The notes beneath the pieces were generated by a model, which did no database searches, was not told where the DNA came from, and saw nothing but the letters and a program-made list of their open reading frames with translations. Position numbers and translations under genes: made by a program. From Polytrichum commune (taxonomy: Eukaryota > Streptophyta > Polytrichopsida > Polytrichales > Polytrichaceae), in the NCBI GenBank assembly GCA_950295325.1, contig OX485807.1:23345666-23409665 (forward strand): DNA of 64,000 bases, written 5' to 3'. Of this stretch, positions 1 through 13,100 are shown in pieces; the first letter of the stretch is position 1; every line of letters starts with the position of its first letter.

Positions 1-142
1 TCCCATCCTCGCGAATTTTGCAGAAAAAATCTCGTTTCCGACATGAAGAACAACTCATCTTAGCCGTCTCGATTTGCCACAATTCATGTGTTCCCAAGGC
101 AGTCACTTGTAGCATTAGGTGGATTTAATGTATTGAAGGTTC

Positions 143-2573
143 CTAAAGAATTAGAGATTCATCAGCAAGATCCTGGCGATTGGAATCACAGGCATTGATC
201 TGATCACGAACCTGCCTCTTCTGATCCTGTGATGTATTCTCTAGGTGTAAATGACATCCCCGATGAAACTTTGGTCAATACTCCACGGAGGCAACAATGT
301 GATAAGTTGCCCAATGTTCCTTGTGATGCGTGTAGCACCAAGTGGCGTAAATTTATATTGATAGTGCCAACAGGATGCAAATGCATATACAGGATCCTGG
401 AAATTGGAGTGAAATAGGCATAAATGTGATCCATCACGAACCTGTCTCTTCTGATCCTCTGAAAAGTAGTGCAACCCAGATTCAGCTTGATGTCGCCGGC
501 CTCCTCCAGGATCACCAGCCCCATCCAGCAGCTTCATGAGTTGTACAGGAGGACGGGTCTGATCCAGGGACGTCGGTGACGAAGCGGTTGCCGAATTGCC
601 ACGCCCCTCCATCAACATTACTAAAGCTATGCGCGCATCGAACTCTCTCCGGCACATCTCCCACTCAGTCTCCAGCTTTTGTTTTGCGGAGCTGAAGCTG
701 GTTTGGCTATCATGCTGCTCCCTCACTGTGTTCTTCAGCTCCACAGCGGAATGAAGCCATAAATTGTTACCATTTTGCAGTTGCCCTCCTCGCCAGAAGC
801 TCAGGTCTGCACATTCCTTGGTTTTTTTCAGAAATCGTCTAATAAATAAAGTCCCAGTCTTCAATGAGCACATGATTCACAATCTACCAGCCAGCTGTCG
901 CATCGACCACCAGAATTCCACTTAAAGCAATTATATTTAACGCACTAATTAGAACTAGCTAGCAGATATTATGCGTCATAATGAAATAGAGCAACTGAAT
1001 CTCAAATCTGTCCAAATCGTTTCAAAACATCACAGATTTCTTCTTGCCATGTTAGGACGAACAAACTAGTGTTTTGACTGCAACAACAGATGTGAAACTT
1101 TACAAGTGCCTGCCGTTGGTTACATACTTTTTGAACTGAAAGGGCTTGGTGGAAACCTACCCGTTTGAGCATTCTCGTCATTTTTCATGCTCCTGTACAT
1201 CTGTTACAACCATGTTTTCAGATTTCAATCTTAGTATTAAACTCATTGATGACATCCATGGATTCAACGCCTGGCATATCAACCCACACATGTTCTCAAG
1301 AATTGACTTTCGAGCAAGTCTGTCATCAATATACTTTAGAGTTCTGAATTCATGAGGGGGATCCAGCAGAGTCGGTGGCGATGAACAGATGAAGAGGCAT
1401 TAAAACGGAATGAACAACTTCAGAAGACTCCAAAAAGTTGGATTCGTCATTCAACGTTTGACATCTGTCTTTGAGGAGTGATGCATTCCTGAGGTAATTA
1501 TAAAGCTACTGTAATTGAAGAATGAGGCACTAGGTAATAGAGTTGAAGACCTGAAGATGGCTTTTCACATGGGCGATGGTAAGGCCCTTGACATCCATGA
1601 GTTGCAGGACCATCTTGGGTGTTGCTTCTGCACCACAAAATATAGTACAACCCATTATCAGCATAACCCTCTATTTCGGTCGTGCAATGTTTTGCTTAAT
1701 ACTAGTAGGTAGCAGTACTCTAGATATGGAAACTACTGCAATAAATGCATCATCAGTCTATGGCTACTTCTCGGAATTGTACGTGGATCACTTCGCCACC
1801 GTCCAGTTGACGTCCTGAACTAGTAACACGCACTAGTACTGTACCTAAGGCAGGACCCGGTAAAAACATCATATACTTCTTCCGATTTCCACGAAGAGGT
1901 TAATGTACCTATTCGTTTATCAGAGAGTCATGTAAATCAATAGAAGATTCAAAATCTCCTTTTTTCTTAACCCAATAAGAGTCCAGTGCATGTGCTTCTC
2001 CGAGAGTGGACCACGATAACACATGAATTGGCACTACTGGACAATGTGATTCAAAGGGAATCTGTCAGTCTGAGATATGCCGCCTGCAACTCTTTGTCAA
2101 TCTGCAGATCAAGCAGCAATACTGCAGATTCACCTTGGCAGGCCCTCTTCAACCTTTTCCCTCTCTACTTACATGATCAATTACTAGGTTGTCTTCGCTG
2201 AACCTTGCTTACACTGCAGATAGACCTCCCACTATATGGCTACTTAGACTAGCTAGATTTGAATACCAAAGGTTTTGGGCTGCTTACTCTCTTGACCACC
2301 GAGACGTTCCACGGCCAGCACAAAGCATTGGTGCAAGTCGGCTGTCCAGCGTAGCCTGGGCAATCTGGAACGCACATACTGCCGAACTTTCCCTCTTGTG
2401 CCGAGCCTCCTGATTCCATTCCCAGATGGATCCTGTGCGTTGGTTGTGGACGTGGTGTTACTCTCAGAGGAAAACTCCTCTGACGATCCTGGGGGACTCG
2501 CTCGATTGCTCACCCCTCTCTCGGCCCTCTCAATGTTGTTGCCATCTTGACCCTGTCTCCGGAGAAAAGCCAT
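143..2573 (-). CDS. GARP / MYB-like (SHLQMYR-type) transcription factor, five candidate exons
   Basis: Probable nuclear DNA-binding regulator. Exons joined by hand: 2573-2288, 1627-1551, 1200-1161, 806-391 and a tentative last exon 226-143, giving about 300 aa; all junctions are GT-AG and keep frame. The single GARP/MYB repeat spans residues 62-127. It runs from VRQYVRSRLPRLRWTADLHQ in exon 1, through KATPKMVLQLMDVKGL and IAHVKSHLQ in exon 2, to MYRSMK at the start of exon 3, and splits where G2-like genes usually split. A Ser-rich linker precedes it; exon 4 carries a short helical, charged stretch (ETEWEMCRREFDARI) of the kind found after this domain. The start ATG at 2573 is the first in frame after a stop. 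The domain is certain; the 3' end is not, because the last coding segment is tandemly duplicated (about 387-461 and 157-231). No other gene lies close. Confidence 0.85.
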
Positions 2574-4800
2574 TTGCTTGTGAATCAAAACCCGGGGCTA
2601 AGGTTTGAGCAGCTAGTGCATGCAGAAGATTTTGAGCTACATGCCACCAACCTCACAAGTTGATGATGATCTCCGGCAGATTCAACTCAACTCAACCCAA
2701 ACCTCTCTTGCAGACAAGTTAATAATTTCCTCGCTCACTAAGTATACTAACAGTAGAAGTAAGTCTGGTGAAGGGATGGATTTTTGATCTGGATGTTTAC
2801 AGAAGCCTTAAGAACTAGTGGAGGGCTCTGCAAGGAAACCCGATTCGGTTTTATCTTGAATCAGAGTGCTGCAGACGGCCGGGGTGCAGACAGAAGAAAT
2901 AGAAGAAAAAGAAGAAAAAGCGGTGGGGGTGTGTGTGGTCTGGCTTGCAACGCACATAAGGTGGGTTGGGTTGGATGATGAGCTAATGCTTAGGTGAGTC
3001 GAGAGATCAAGAGTGGCTAGAGGTGTCGCTTCTAAATCTGTACCTATTTTTGGGGAATATGTCCGAACTGGGGAAAGTCGCCGACTAATCAGAGTGAAGA
3101 ACCTGCTATTATAAGAGTCAACCGATGCATGTTGATGATGTCGAGAACATGCATTCCGGCCAACACGAGTGGGACAGAATGAATTTGGCTGGAGAGCCAC
3201 ATACACACGCACCCTCACTGCTTTCTGGGAAGAATAGAATAGAATGGAATGTTGGGCATGAGACGACCAGGTCCAGATTAGTTGCTCAGTAGCCACCTTC
3301 CGTCGAACCACCCACGCGCTTGCAGGACAAGCAGCAGCTGATCACCATCCTGAGCTCACACGCCCAAGCCTGCGAGCAGCCTTGAAGCGTGAAGTGCAAG
3401 CAAACTGCCTACAGCTAGCGAAGCTTCTACTTCGTTGATGAACAACATCATCATCATCATATCTCCTCCACCCACGTCGATGTCATTGATGAATCATTCT
3501 TCCTCCACACACCAACTCCCACATTTTTCCAGCTACCCAAACGGGTGGGGACGTGGGGTGGCGTGGGGTGGGGTTGGGGTTGGGGTCGAGGTTGGGTTAA
3601 CTTCACTTCACTGAACCCTCTACCGCAGCTTACTGCAATACTAGTTAGTAGAAGGCAGGCTTGACTCTCCTAGCTCCCACTTTGCACGTGTGACCAGATT
3701 CTACTACGCCATCACCAACCTAAAGCTTTCTATAACTACAACAACATCGATCGACAGCACCTAATCCGGCAGGCTGCAAGATATAATTCTACTAATCACC
3801 ACCAGATAAGCTAGTGATCTTTCTGATCACATCACCTACAACATCGGTAGAACTAGCGGCAAAAGCCACACGAGATGATGGTCGATGGAAACCCCAGCCT
3901 AGCCTGCTGGTGGGACTAACTTAGTTACACATGAGCTTCAAACGGGCGATGATGCAAGAATGATTCATTCGGATAGCTAGCTGTGGGTGCACCAGTTTCT
4001 GCGCCAGACAAAAAAAGCCGACCAGGTGACCCCTAGCTAGCTCAACATGCTAGGAGTAACGACGACGACTACGACGACTACGACTCCCGGACCCGCCGTG
4101 GCGACAACCCTGTTGTGTCGTGACTCATAACTCCCTCCTCTAAGTTCTTGCAGGGCTCTTCTTCTTCTCCTTCTGCTTCGTCCACTCGGTAACTTGTCAC
4201 AGTACGACTGCTTCCACACTAGCTAGCTAGCTAGCTACCCAATTCTTTCTTGCTTTCTTTCTTGCTGTTCCTCCATCCGTGAACTTAGCCGAAGGTGTCC
4301 CGAAGCTGCTGCTGGCGCGAGGACTAGACGACGATCCGCAATTCCTCCCTCTGCTACCTGACCGACCGGCTATACGTTCCAGAGACTCTCAAACTCAGCT
4401 TTCTCTTTTCTCTTGCTCTTTCCTCTCAGCGTCTCGACTTCCTCTTTCCCGGCTTTCGCTACCCCCCTAACTTGGGCTTCCTTCGCTGGGCTTGCCTTGG
4501 AGAATTCCTTCCTTCCGAACTTAATTCCTGTATAAAGGGAGTAAGCTACCCATTCCTGGAATCCTCAGGCTTCCATCCAAGTTCCGGGGGGCGGGCGGGC
4601 GGGCAGGCAGGCAGGCAGGCTTTGGGATTGTTTTCTTCTTCTTCGTCTTCGTCTCCGTCTTCTTCTTCTCCTTCTCCTTCTCCTTCTCCTTCTCCTTCTC
4701 TTCCCTGTCCGTCGTCCTCTGTCCGTGGGGACCCACCAGCGCTGGACTTTCCGGGCGTCACTGCTTATAAATACACCAGTGGAGCTAGGTAGCCTGAAGG
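2574..4800. promoter_or_regulatory. Upstream region of the GARP gene with pyrimidine-rich tract and TATA-like box
   Basis: No coding frame is supported. The plus strand from about 4140 to 4720 is strongly pyrimidine-rich and includes a CTT/TCC microsatellite at about 4628-4705 and short GGC/GGCA runs at 4587-4620. TATAAATA lies at 4766-4773 and reads as a TATA-like motif on both strands. If the GARP leader is long or contains an intron, its transcription start could lie here; the sequence alone does not decide this. Confidence 0.35.
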
Positions 4801-5640
4801 AAGGCTGGAAGCCTTTGTATGTACACGGCCTGCCTGCTCCCCAGCACCCCCTGCCACCGTTTTGACCCGGGGCCTACCCTACCCTACCCTACCCTTCCCT
4901 TCCCTTCCCTAGCCTGCCCCGCCCTGCCTTAGGCCAAGAGTGTTAACAAGGGTGGCCAACGAGTTTACGTAAAGCCCCTCCCCTCAGCAGGTTGTCCAAC
5001 GGGGATTTGGGCGAACCAACCCAACCCATACCCTCGTTCCTTGTTGGATGCCTAAACCCTTGCCTTCAAGGAACTAGTGTACGGGTTGGTTCGTCCCAGC
5101 CCCCAACGGGTTAATGTTCGCTACCAACTTGTCGATGCTTTTCACCCGAGAATGCCTCCTCTCTAGGGCATTTTGCAAACAAGGATCATCCCATAGGTTT
5201 TGGTCTACTTAATCTGGAGGGCTAGGCTTACCTTATCTTACTTTACCCTAAATGCAAGCATGTCCCGGCCCGTCCTGTCCTGCCCTAGGCGTGTTAGCAA
5301 TGTTAGCAAGGGTGGGTTTACGTAAAGCCCCTCGGATCTCGACAATTTTCATTCATTATACATGGGCGCGTTATAACATGTAAATGACGACCTTTAGGTT
5401 TCTTGGTGTGTCATTTTCAATGTATAGCATTCAGTGTCAGTGCTTTGCAATGGATAAGGTATGTTCTCTCTAGGGCATTGAACGATCAAAGGTCATTCCT
5501 CTGGCTCTACCCTCATGAGGGCCTTATTCCCAAAACACCTTGGGGCTCAATTTTTACTCACTGAACGCAGATAGGTAGTGTGCACATTGAAGTCCAACAA
5601 AAAGAACAATGTACAACATAATATTCTAGGTAAAAAGTTC
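4801..5640. other. Intergenic, low-complexity CCCTA/CCCTT runs and a short diverged direct repeat
   Basis: Runs of CCCTA and CCCTT occur at about 4876-4920. A segment containing GTTTACGTAAAGCCCCTC occurs at about 4961-4980 and again at about 5313-5333, each after a similar tract (GTTA-CAAGGGTGG), so this is a diverged direct repeat. A short inverted pair lies between them (GAACCAACCC against GGGTTGGTTC). No gene is seen. Confidence 0.4.
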
Positions 5641-6035
5641 TAACAGTGGAAACTTCAAACAATTACACTCTATCAACTATTTACCATAATCATTAAATAC
5701 TTTGCTCTACACCGTTTATGGTAGTTAGTGTCACACCTAATAGTTTCACTTACCCTATTATGGGGACCTATGTGCAGGTTACTTCAATAATCAGCAACTT
5801 GACCATTAGTGTAACCTCAAATACTTGACATTACTATCCTTACAAATATCTTAATATTAGTATGCTCAATATGTTTAGGTTATAATGATGTTATTTATGT
5901 TGATAAAAAATACCATGTTGACAAGTAGTAAATGTGAATACAATTCTAGGCGTTTGCCAACCTAGTTTAGATTGTTTGCCAATAACGTACATCACACTAA
6001 ATACCATAAGCGATGTTGGGTGTAGTGCTAACAAG
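5641..6035. repeat. Diverged dispersed repeat, copy 1
   Basis: This block is a diverged relative of 8281-9460. Matching landmarks in the same order are a TTATGGTA-TTAGTGTC start, a CCCTATT segment, GGTTAC then ATCAACAA-like text, ATATCTTAAT-AGTATG-TCAAT and, further on, a TTGACAA-TAGTA segment and a CTAGTTTAG segment. The second copy has extra sequence between these blocks. The element type is not recognised. Confidence 0.5.
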
Positions 6036-8280
6036 TTTGCTATAACTTTTCTTAGACTTGCCATTTCTTGTTGAGTGACTTGCTCGACCCCCTTAATCAA
6101 TGCCCGCCCTACCCACCTCTACCATCTCTAGATTCTGCAACACCAAATTCAGTGGCACACCTAGTAGCAAGCACCGAGAAATGCACACGCAACTTAATTA
6201 CAGCAACTCTAGGTTGGTGGGTTGCCTCTACCAAAGAGGAACCTTGCTTCATGGACAAAAGCAACCCTTAATTGCCTAAATGTCCCAAAGTGAGACTCCC
6301 AAGAAATAAAATGCTTGATCATAAAATTTCATTATTAGTTATCTTGTAATGTGGGTGAGGCTTGGGCTTTATGTGGTCCCTCTTCTCGATCAGACCTTCA
6401 AATTTGATTGGTACATGGCAAGGCTTGTAATTGAGAATAGACGTCAAAAGATATCTTACAACATGATATGAAATTGCACTATGTGCTCAGGGCTTAAACA
6501 TTTTATGGGTACACTTGTTAACTCAACTTGGAAGGTCTATGTGATCATTTAAGAAGAGAGGGGATTCTTTTTATTGACCTCATGTAAACTCTGCATCTCA
6601 AATCAAATTGTAAATCTTAAGAATATAGTCTTTGAGGTTTGAAGAAGTAAACTAATGAGAAAATTCCAGAGTCAATACAGTAGACATAAATTATTGTGGG
6701 CTTGGAAGTGCCAAGAATTGGGCACATTGGGGTCACGTATCCGGCACACACCTTGTGCTCTAGCATTGTCAACTATGTCCTCTCAAGAGATAGTTTGTCA
6801 ACTTGATCACTCCAACATTTTTCTTGCAACTTTTCACCAGTCTAGTAGGTTATGTAAGGTGGCCAATTTTATCAAGGTTTTCATCAAAACCTTAGAACTT
6901 GAAATTATGGAGACATTTAATAGTTTTTTCCTTTTCATGAATTCATCAAAGAAGACTATATATATATTCACACACTATGTTTTAAACCATATGATTGTGA
7001 TCCTTTGTATGAAACTGATGCCTATTGTATAATGACAACTTCTCTTTTGTGGTGATTCTTAAGAATCTCTCAATGTTATTCTAGAACATCTTAGAAATTG
7101 CTTTGCCCTTCGTGCCTTTAAAAACAATTCGAGAACTCCATAACAAGTTGACAACATGTTTCCTCCACTTTTGTAGAGGGAATAATAGGAGCAATGAAGA
7201 ATATACGTGATCCCAATGAACAATAGGTCGCTTACTAGTTTGATATTAGATAGCTCTAGGTCACCAAATTTGTTTACTCAAATAATTTCTTGCCAAATGG
7301 AGTTGCAGTGGACAAGTTGCAACAAATGGTAAGTTGTAATGAACACCCTTCCTTCTAGTGACATACTACGTGATTAAAGTACTTTGGACTTTTAGTGCTT
7401 GGAAATATATTTCTATACGGGAATTTGGAAAAGACCCACATAAGCATGTTGCACAAATTGATTAATATCTACATAAGATTCACTATGCGAGTATGTCCAT
7501 TCTCTATGTGCACGTTTATTGTTTGCAATCATATATAAACTAAACCCCAACTTGGGCGTTTGGGGGTTGTTTTCAACTAAATTGAATGTCAAGAAATTAA
7601 AGCATGAGTTCACGGTGATGTCATTAAAATCTTAAAACCTTTGTCTTCTGGACTTTGACAACAACCATGTTTTATGTTGTCATTAATGTGACCCACTCCA
7701 CATTTGACTTTAATTTTGAGTCTTCAAATAACCAGTAAACCTTTTTATAACACCAAATATGGCTGCCTATGTAGATTATGAATGCATCAAGAGTATTATG
7801 GTACATATGTGAATAATCACAATTACTTGAAGGTTAATAGTTTTAATGAATTCATAATTACACATTGTAAAAACAAAATGCGTTAAACTAAAATTTAATC
7901 AAAATTGTCAATAGATAGATTCATAAATAGATAAATATGAAGCATTAACTCCCAATGTATAAAGGAACAAACATGAATAAAGAGCCTCTTAAGTTTGCCC
8001 ACATGTCAATGTCCACTTTCAGGAGTAGGCTTATTTAAAAATGTTAGTAGAATAATGATAAATTATAATAATATGTCTTTAACTAAACTTTTAGTATTAA
8101 TTATCAACTCGGAGTTCATAATCAGCGTGGTCCATTCAACATGTAACGTACCTTTCTCTGCACCCAATCTTCTCCTTAAATTATACCATTGAGAGTCATA
8201 ACACATATCCCTAGCTCCATATATCAACAGCAAATTCACACTAATTAAACCACATCAGACTACATTGTTCAATTGATGCC
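6036..8280. other. AT-rich intergenic, no supported gene
   Basis: Short open frames occur on both strands (the longest 125 codons near 6655-7032). None shows a recognisable domain, splice structure or start context, and the sequence is AT-rich throughout. I see nothing functional. Confidence 0.5.
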
Positions 8281-9460
8281 TACTAAATATAGGGTTTGCA
8301 GATTTGATCATTTGCTTCTACTTTTGAACTCCAATATTTATGGTATTTAGTGTCCCATGGTTAATAGTGTTCCTAACCCTATTTTGAGGTGTATGCTAGG
8401 TTACACTAATTATCAACAATTTCTTTATTAGTATCACCTCATGACACTTGGCGTTTACGTAATCTTTCTAATATCTTGGCATGAGTATGTTCAATAATGT
8501 TATGAGGTGCATGCCTATGTTACGCAATGGTCTACAAGTTGACTAAAGTGTACGCAAACGGCACCTGGCATTAGTAACCTCAAGAATATATTCCTCTTGC
8601 ATACTAAAATGTAAACACATGACACTTGACATAAGTATGCTCAAGAATATCTTCCCCTTGGACGCAAGCACAGTCAAGTGGATAGCCCCAGTACCCTCCA
8701 TAAGTTTAAGTGAAGGTGATTCAAAACGATATACTAACTTTGAATTTTCTAAAGGAAAAAATCATAAACATTTCAAAAACACATTGATCTACAAAGCCAA
8801 GCAATCTATGTTGTCAAAAGAAATTCAAGAAAATTGTAAGTAGGTGATATTGAGCAAGTAATTGTTTTTAAATTCATTAAAATATGATAAAATAAAATAA
8901 AAGTTTTTGTAATGCTACCTTCAGTTTTACAATGAATTCAAGGAATATGGAAAAAATCTAACTTCAAAAATATTTACGGTCATGAAATCTACGTCCAAAA
9001 CCAGGTTTAGCCATTACCTTTTGAGCATCACTTTTAATGACATATTTTGAAGATCTCATCTTAATATTCTATGTTTGAGTATCTAACACAACAATAGAGG
9101 CCGCCATGCAAAAAAATCTAATTCGAACAACACTTTGCTACTTCTATAAGGTGCTTGACCAAACACTTTATGGTTTTAGTATACCCGAGCATTTTTTCCA
9201 AACACTTGACCGTGCTTGCTCCCCTTTGCATACTAAAACACAAGACTATCATCTCAAGTATCCCAATGTGCTATGCTAAATGTCATAAAGTTAAATTAAA
9301 TTTTTTTTAACTCAATATAAAAAGTAACTTGTGTTGACAAATAATATCATATTGACAATTAGTAGACATAACACTTTGAGACCTTTAGGCATCTAGTTTA
9401 GGCCACTCGCAAATATTGTATGTGACACTAAATGCCATCAATGGCGTTGTTGCAAGATCT
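8281..9460. repeat. Diverged dispersed repeat, copy 2
   Basis: Second copy of the repeat at 5641-6035, in the same orientation and longer. The first block (about 8335-8500) and the last block (about 9340-9460) match the two parts of copy 1. The intervening sequence is unmatched and may be a later insertion, or may be missing from copy 1. Confidence 0.45.
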
Positions 9461-9567
9461 AGAAAGATGAAATGTTCCGAGTTGAAACTATGAAGTATTA
9501 GCTATATATTACACAATTAAGTAAAGATATCAAATCATGAAAGACATGTAAGGACATTGACTCATCC

Positions 9568-10190
9568 TCGGGGAGGTCACTAGCGAAATCGTAAAAACAA
9601 TGTGCGATAAAAAATAAGGTCTAATATATTCATTATGAATAAATTTTACATTAAAAATACATATAATATAGGGGGTTTTAAAATAATGAAACATGTTTAC
9701 ATGTAAAATACCATCACATATACTGGCCTCTTTTATCTAATCAATACATGTAAAATAGCGTGGAAACAAAAACTAGGGGTAGCGGGTCTAAGGTAGGGTT
9801 TGTGCTAGTGGATAAAAAGAGGTAATTTTCTGTTGAAAAAACTTGGATTGATGACGTCGCAGGCTGGTTGGCTTGAACGTTACTAAACCAACGTATCCAA
9901 TGTGGAGTTAATGTTCTCCACCTATGTGCCGGGAGGGAAAATTTCAATGCATTGTTTGAATTGCAATCTTCTTTGCACTTTTCTTTTGCAATATATGTAA
10001 AATAGGGTATTTTAAAATGATTCCCCCAAATTTTTATAAATATTTCTAGGGTGTATTAAAATACAAGCATTTACCTTTGATTTGAAAATATCATACTCTA
10101 TAATATTTTATGCAAGTTAAATAGCCCCCCAATAAATAGGTCTTGAGCGCACGTGTATGCATCAATATAAGAGGGAGTGACCTCCCCGAG
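9568..10190. mobile_element. Non-autonomous TIR transposon (623 bp) with 8-bp target-site duplication
   Basis: The element starts CTCGGGGAGGTCACT and ends with the inverse (GTGACCTCCCCGAG). Both sides are flanked by the identical 8-mer GACTCATC (9560-9567 and 10191-10198). GCACGTG lies close inside the right end. The interior is AT-rich with no transposase. It belongs to the same family as 26830-27238, 54007-55911 and 62275-62685, whose ends read CACGGGG(A/G)GG. The 8-bp duplication suits hAT- or P-like enzymes; the superfamily is not settled. Confidence 0.85.
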
Positions 10191-10199
10191 GACTCATCA

Positions 10200-13100
10200 T
10201 TGTGTGACCCTGACCACTTGCAATGGCCACTTCCATCTTGATTAATGCAATTGTGCAAAGAGCATTGAGCCTCACATCCTAGTCCACATTAGTGATGTGG
10301 TGTGAATGAACCTTGTGTGGCTGCAGGCATGGTGCATCTGGACCATCGATTCACCAAGGCCTATCCAAGGGCCTCAATGATCCGCGTTGGCATTGGGGCT
10401 AGGGAAAGTGGATGCCACCTAGGCAGGTGGGCCAAAACTTGACAGGATCTAGGTAGTGCGTTGGAATGTAGAATAAGCTATTGGAATACGTTTTGCCTAG
10501 GTAAGGGTTGTAAGAAACTAGACATGGCCAGATATGTAGGTAAGCACACTAAATATAGTATTTAGTATCATATGGTATTCTATGTCACTTTGGTAACTTT
10601 TCATATGACACTTCTTATGAATAAGTAAACAAATATTGTCATGGATGATGGATGAGTTCATCCATTGGCCAAAACTTACCTTCTCTTGTCAGCAACTTCT
10701 GATAACATATTGTCATGGATGATTGAAAGTTGGATGGAAAATCACTTGGTAAATGACAGTAATTACAACACTCTAAATCTATAATCCCCCAAAAAATTAC
10801 AAGAAATGACAAATAATGATGGATTAACATTTAGTGTTGGTGACACTACACCGAGGTTTACAATTAGTATTGACTCAGCAAGACAATTAGAATTGGTGAC
10901 ACTGATATGATATTTAGTGTAGCTATGTCAGGCAAGCCGTTAAACCCCCCTCAACCCTAGTTATACAAAGCGTCCATCTTTTTTAGAAACCCTGAATCAG
11001 CTGGAAATTATAAAACCACAAAATGGATGAACCAGGAAAGACCCGTGTGGTAAGTCTTGGGTCGATGAGGTTACGAGCTTCCAAGGAACCAAATATTTGC
11101 CTTGCCTAGGTCAAGTCTTTTTGAAGCAGGGAGTTAGCACTGCATGCAATGAGGAATCTACAATAACTGTACAGTGCTTGATGCTTTGGCTTGCAAAAAC
11201 TGAAACAACCTCTTGAAAATCTGCCACATGGCAGTCTTGCATTGGTTGAAACCCACCCCAATCTTCAGGAAAAAAGATGAACCAATAAACAGCTCCATGG
11301 TAATCTTGAGGTGAGGGAGGGAATTATATCATATACGAACGTGCCTCTCATCCATCTAACATAAAAACTGGACCCCCCCCCCCTATGTAGGTTTGTTGTC
11401 AATTTAACTTAAATGATCTCGAGTACACTAGTTTGGGGTCCCTCCCTAATTTCGGTGTCAAATCAGCTTTAAAAAATAACCTCTGGATTGCATACTATTT
11501 AGAGTACCATGCCAATGCCTATCCCAATTCAAATCCAACATTCTAAGTTTCTAACCATCCCTAACCCCCCTCCTAGAATACCACCCACTACACCACCCAA
11601 AACTCTAATACACACTTCAATGAATTCACCCACGAGTCCCTATACTACCCACCTAAATGCAAGACCAAAAGCCAGAGATCCAATAATTAAAATCCTAAGG
11701 CTAAATCCTATAACAAGATGTCCAAATCACCCCTAGTCTAGTGCACAAATAGTGGTCATTCACTGTTTTCGGTTTTTCTACCTTATGGTCCTAGCATATT
11801 GAATTGGGACAAAGAATGAATATTTGTGTAGGAGCTCACTATCATCAAACTACCGGTAACTCCACAATGACATTAATATATCCACTTTCTCTAGCCTTCC
11901 TCCAACATAACAATACTCATGCTAGGGTGGTCTTAGCTCACTTTTCTTTTGGGGAGGCTAAGTCCAGGCCGAACAACATCTGCTTGAACAACGGATTTGA
12001 TTAAAGTTTTTTTTAAGTCTAATCCACCCTGATGTCGGCGTTTGACCTGGTAGGCAAGGTTGTGACCACATGGGCCTTGGGAAGACTGGCATGTTAGAAA
12101 ATATTACAAAATCAAATAATGCTAAATCAAAACATTCAACTGCCAATTCAACGTGTCCGGATGAACAACACCAAAATTGAATACTATTCATTTTATAAAG
12201 CATTCCCAAAATAAAAGGGGCATTATGCCCATGTTATTCCTGGCCCCACGGTGCACGAGCCTACTGTTGAATAGTGTTGTGAATTGAACAAACTACTACA
12301 GCCTAAAGTACAAAATTACAAATATATACAAAGCCAATCTTAAATATAAATTTAATGAATTTCTTGCCTAGCTCATGAGCTAAACATGCAGTCACGACTA
12401 AAAGAAGACAGCCATTGGAAGTTGGGAGGGGAGGTATATCATAAATGTTGAAGTGATCCACTCTTGAGCTTATATCAATGAATAAAATATGGGAAAGTTG
12501 TCAGAATGAAGCCCAAATCGAGAAAACCCAACCGAAACGCAAGTGTGAGATTCCTCAGACAATGTCCTGAAAATCCGAGGATTTCATACTCAGTATTGGG
12601 TGCGGGGCCGCAGGTGGGAGGGGAGGGAAGTAATAATTTACTACTGTCTGGACTCCGCTTGACTCCGATTGTATAACTATTTTTACAGAAAATCTCACAC
12701 TTCCCAAAAATAGATAATATTTTCTGTGAAATTAATAATCACGAGCAGAAAAATTGTCCACTTCCTTTCAATGCCTTGCAACTGCAAATTCACAGGCCCA
12801 GGGCCCATAGTAACTGAGACAATGTGGGACATGAATTCCTATTGTCAAGCCTCCCAAAACCCAAGAATTGGGAATTTAGGAGCTTCAAACAATAATCTGG
12901 AGTCTGCACTGCTTCCTTTTGCCAACACATGCCAGATCCAAAGATGAATTCAGCAGCACTTTTTATTTGTACCCCCCCTCCCTGATGAAGCCATCGGATT
13001 TATTCCAAATTACGGGATATTCATTCCAATTTCCCAATTGTCTTGTGGTGGTTGTGCTTTGTACCATGTTCATAACAGGTATCTGGAAGTACTTTGACTT

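Noticed and set aside
4472-4792. Ser/Pro-rich or Glu/Lys-rich open frames
   Set aside because: Both come from the CTT/TCC microsatellite at about 4628-4705.
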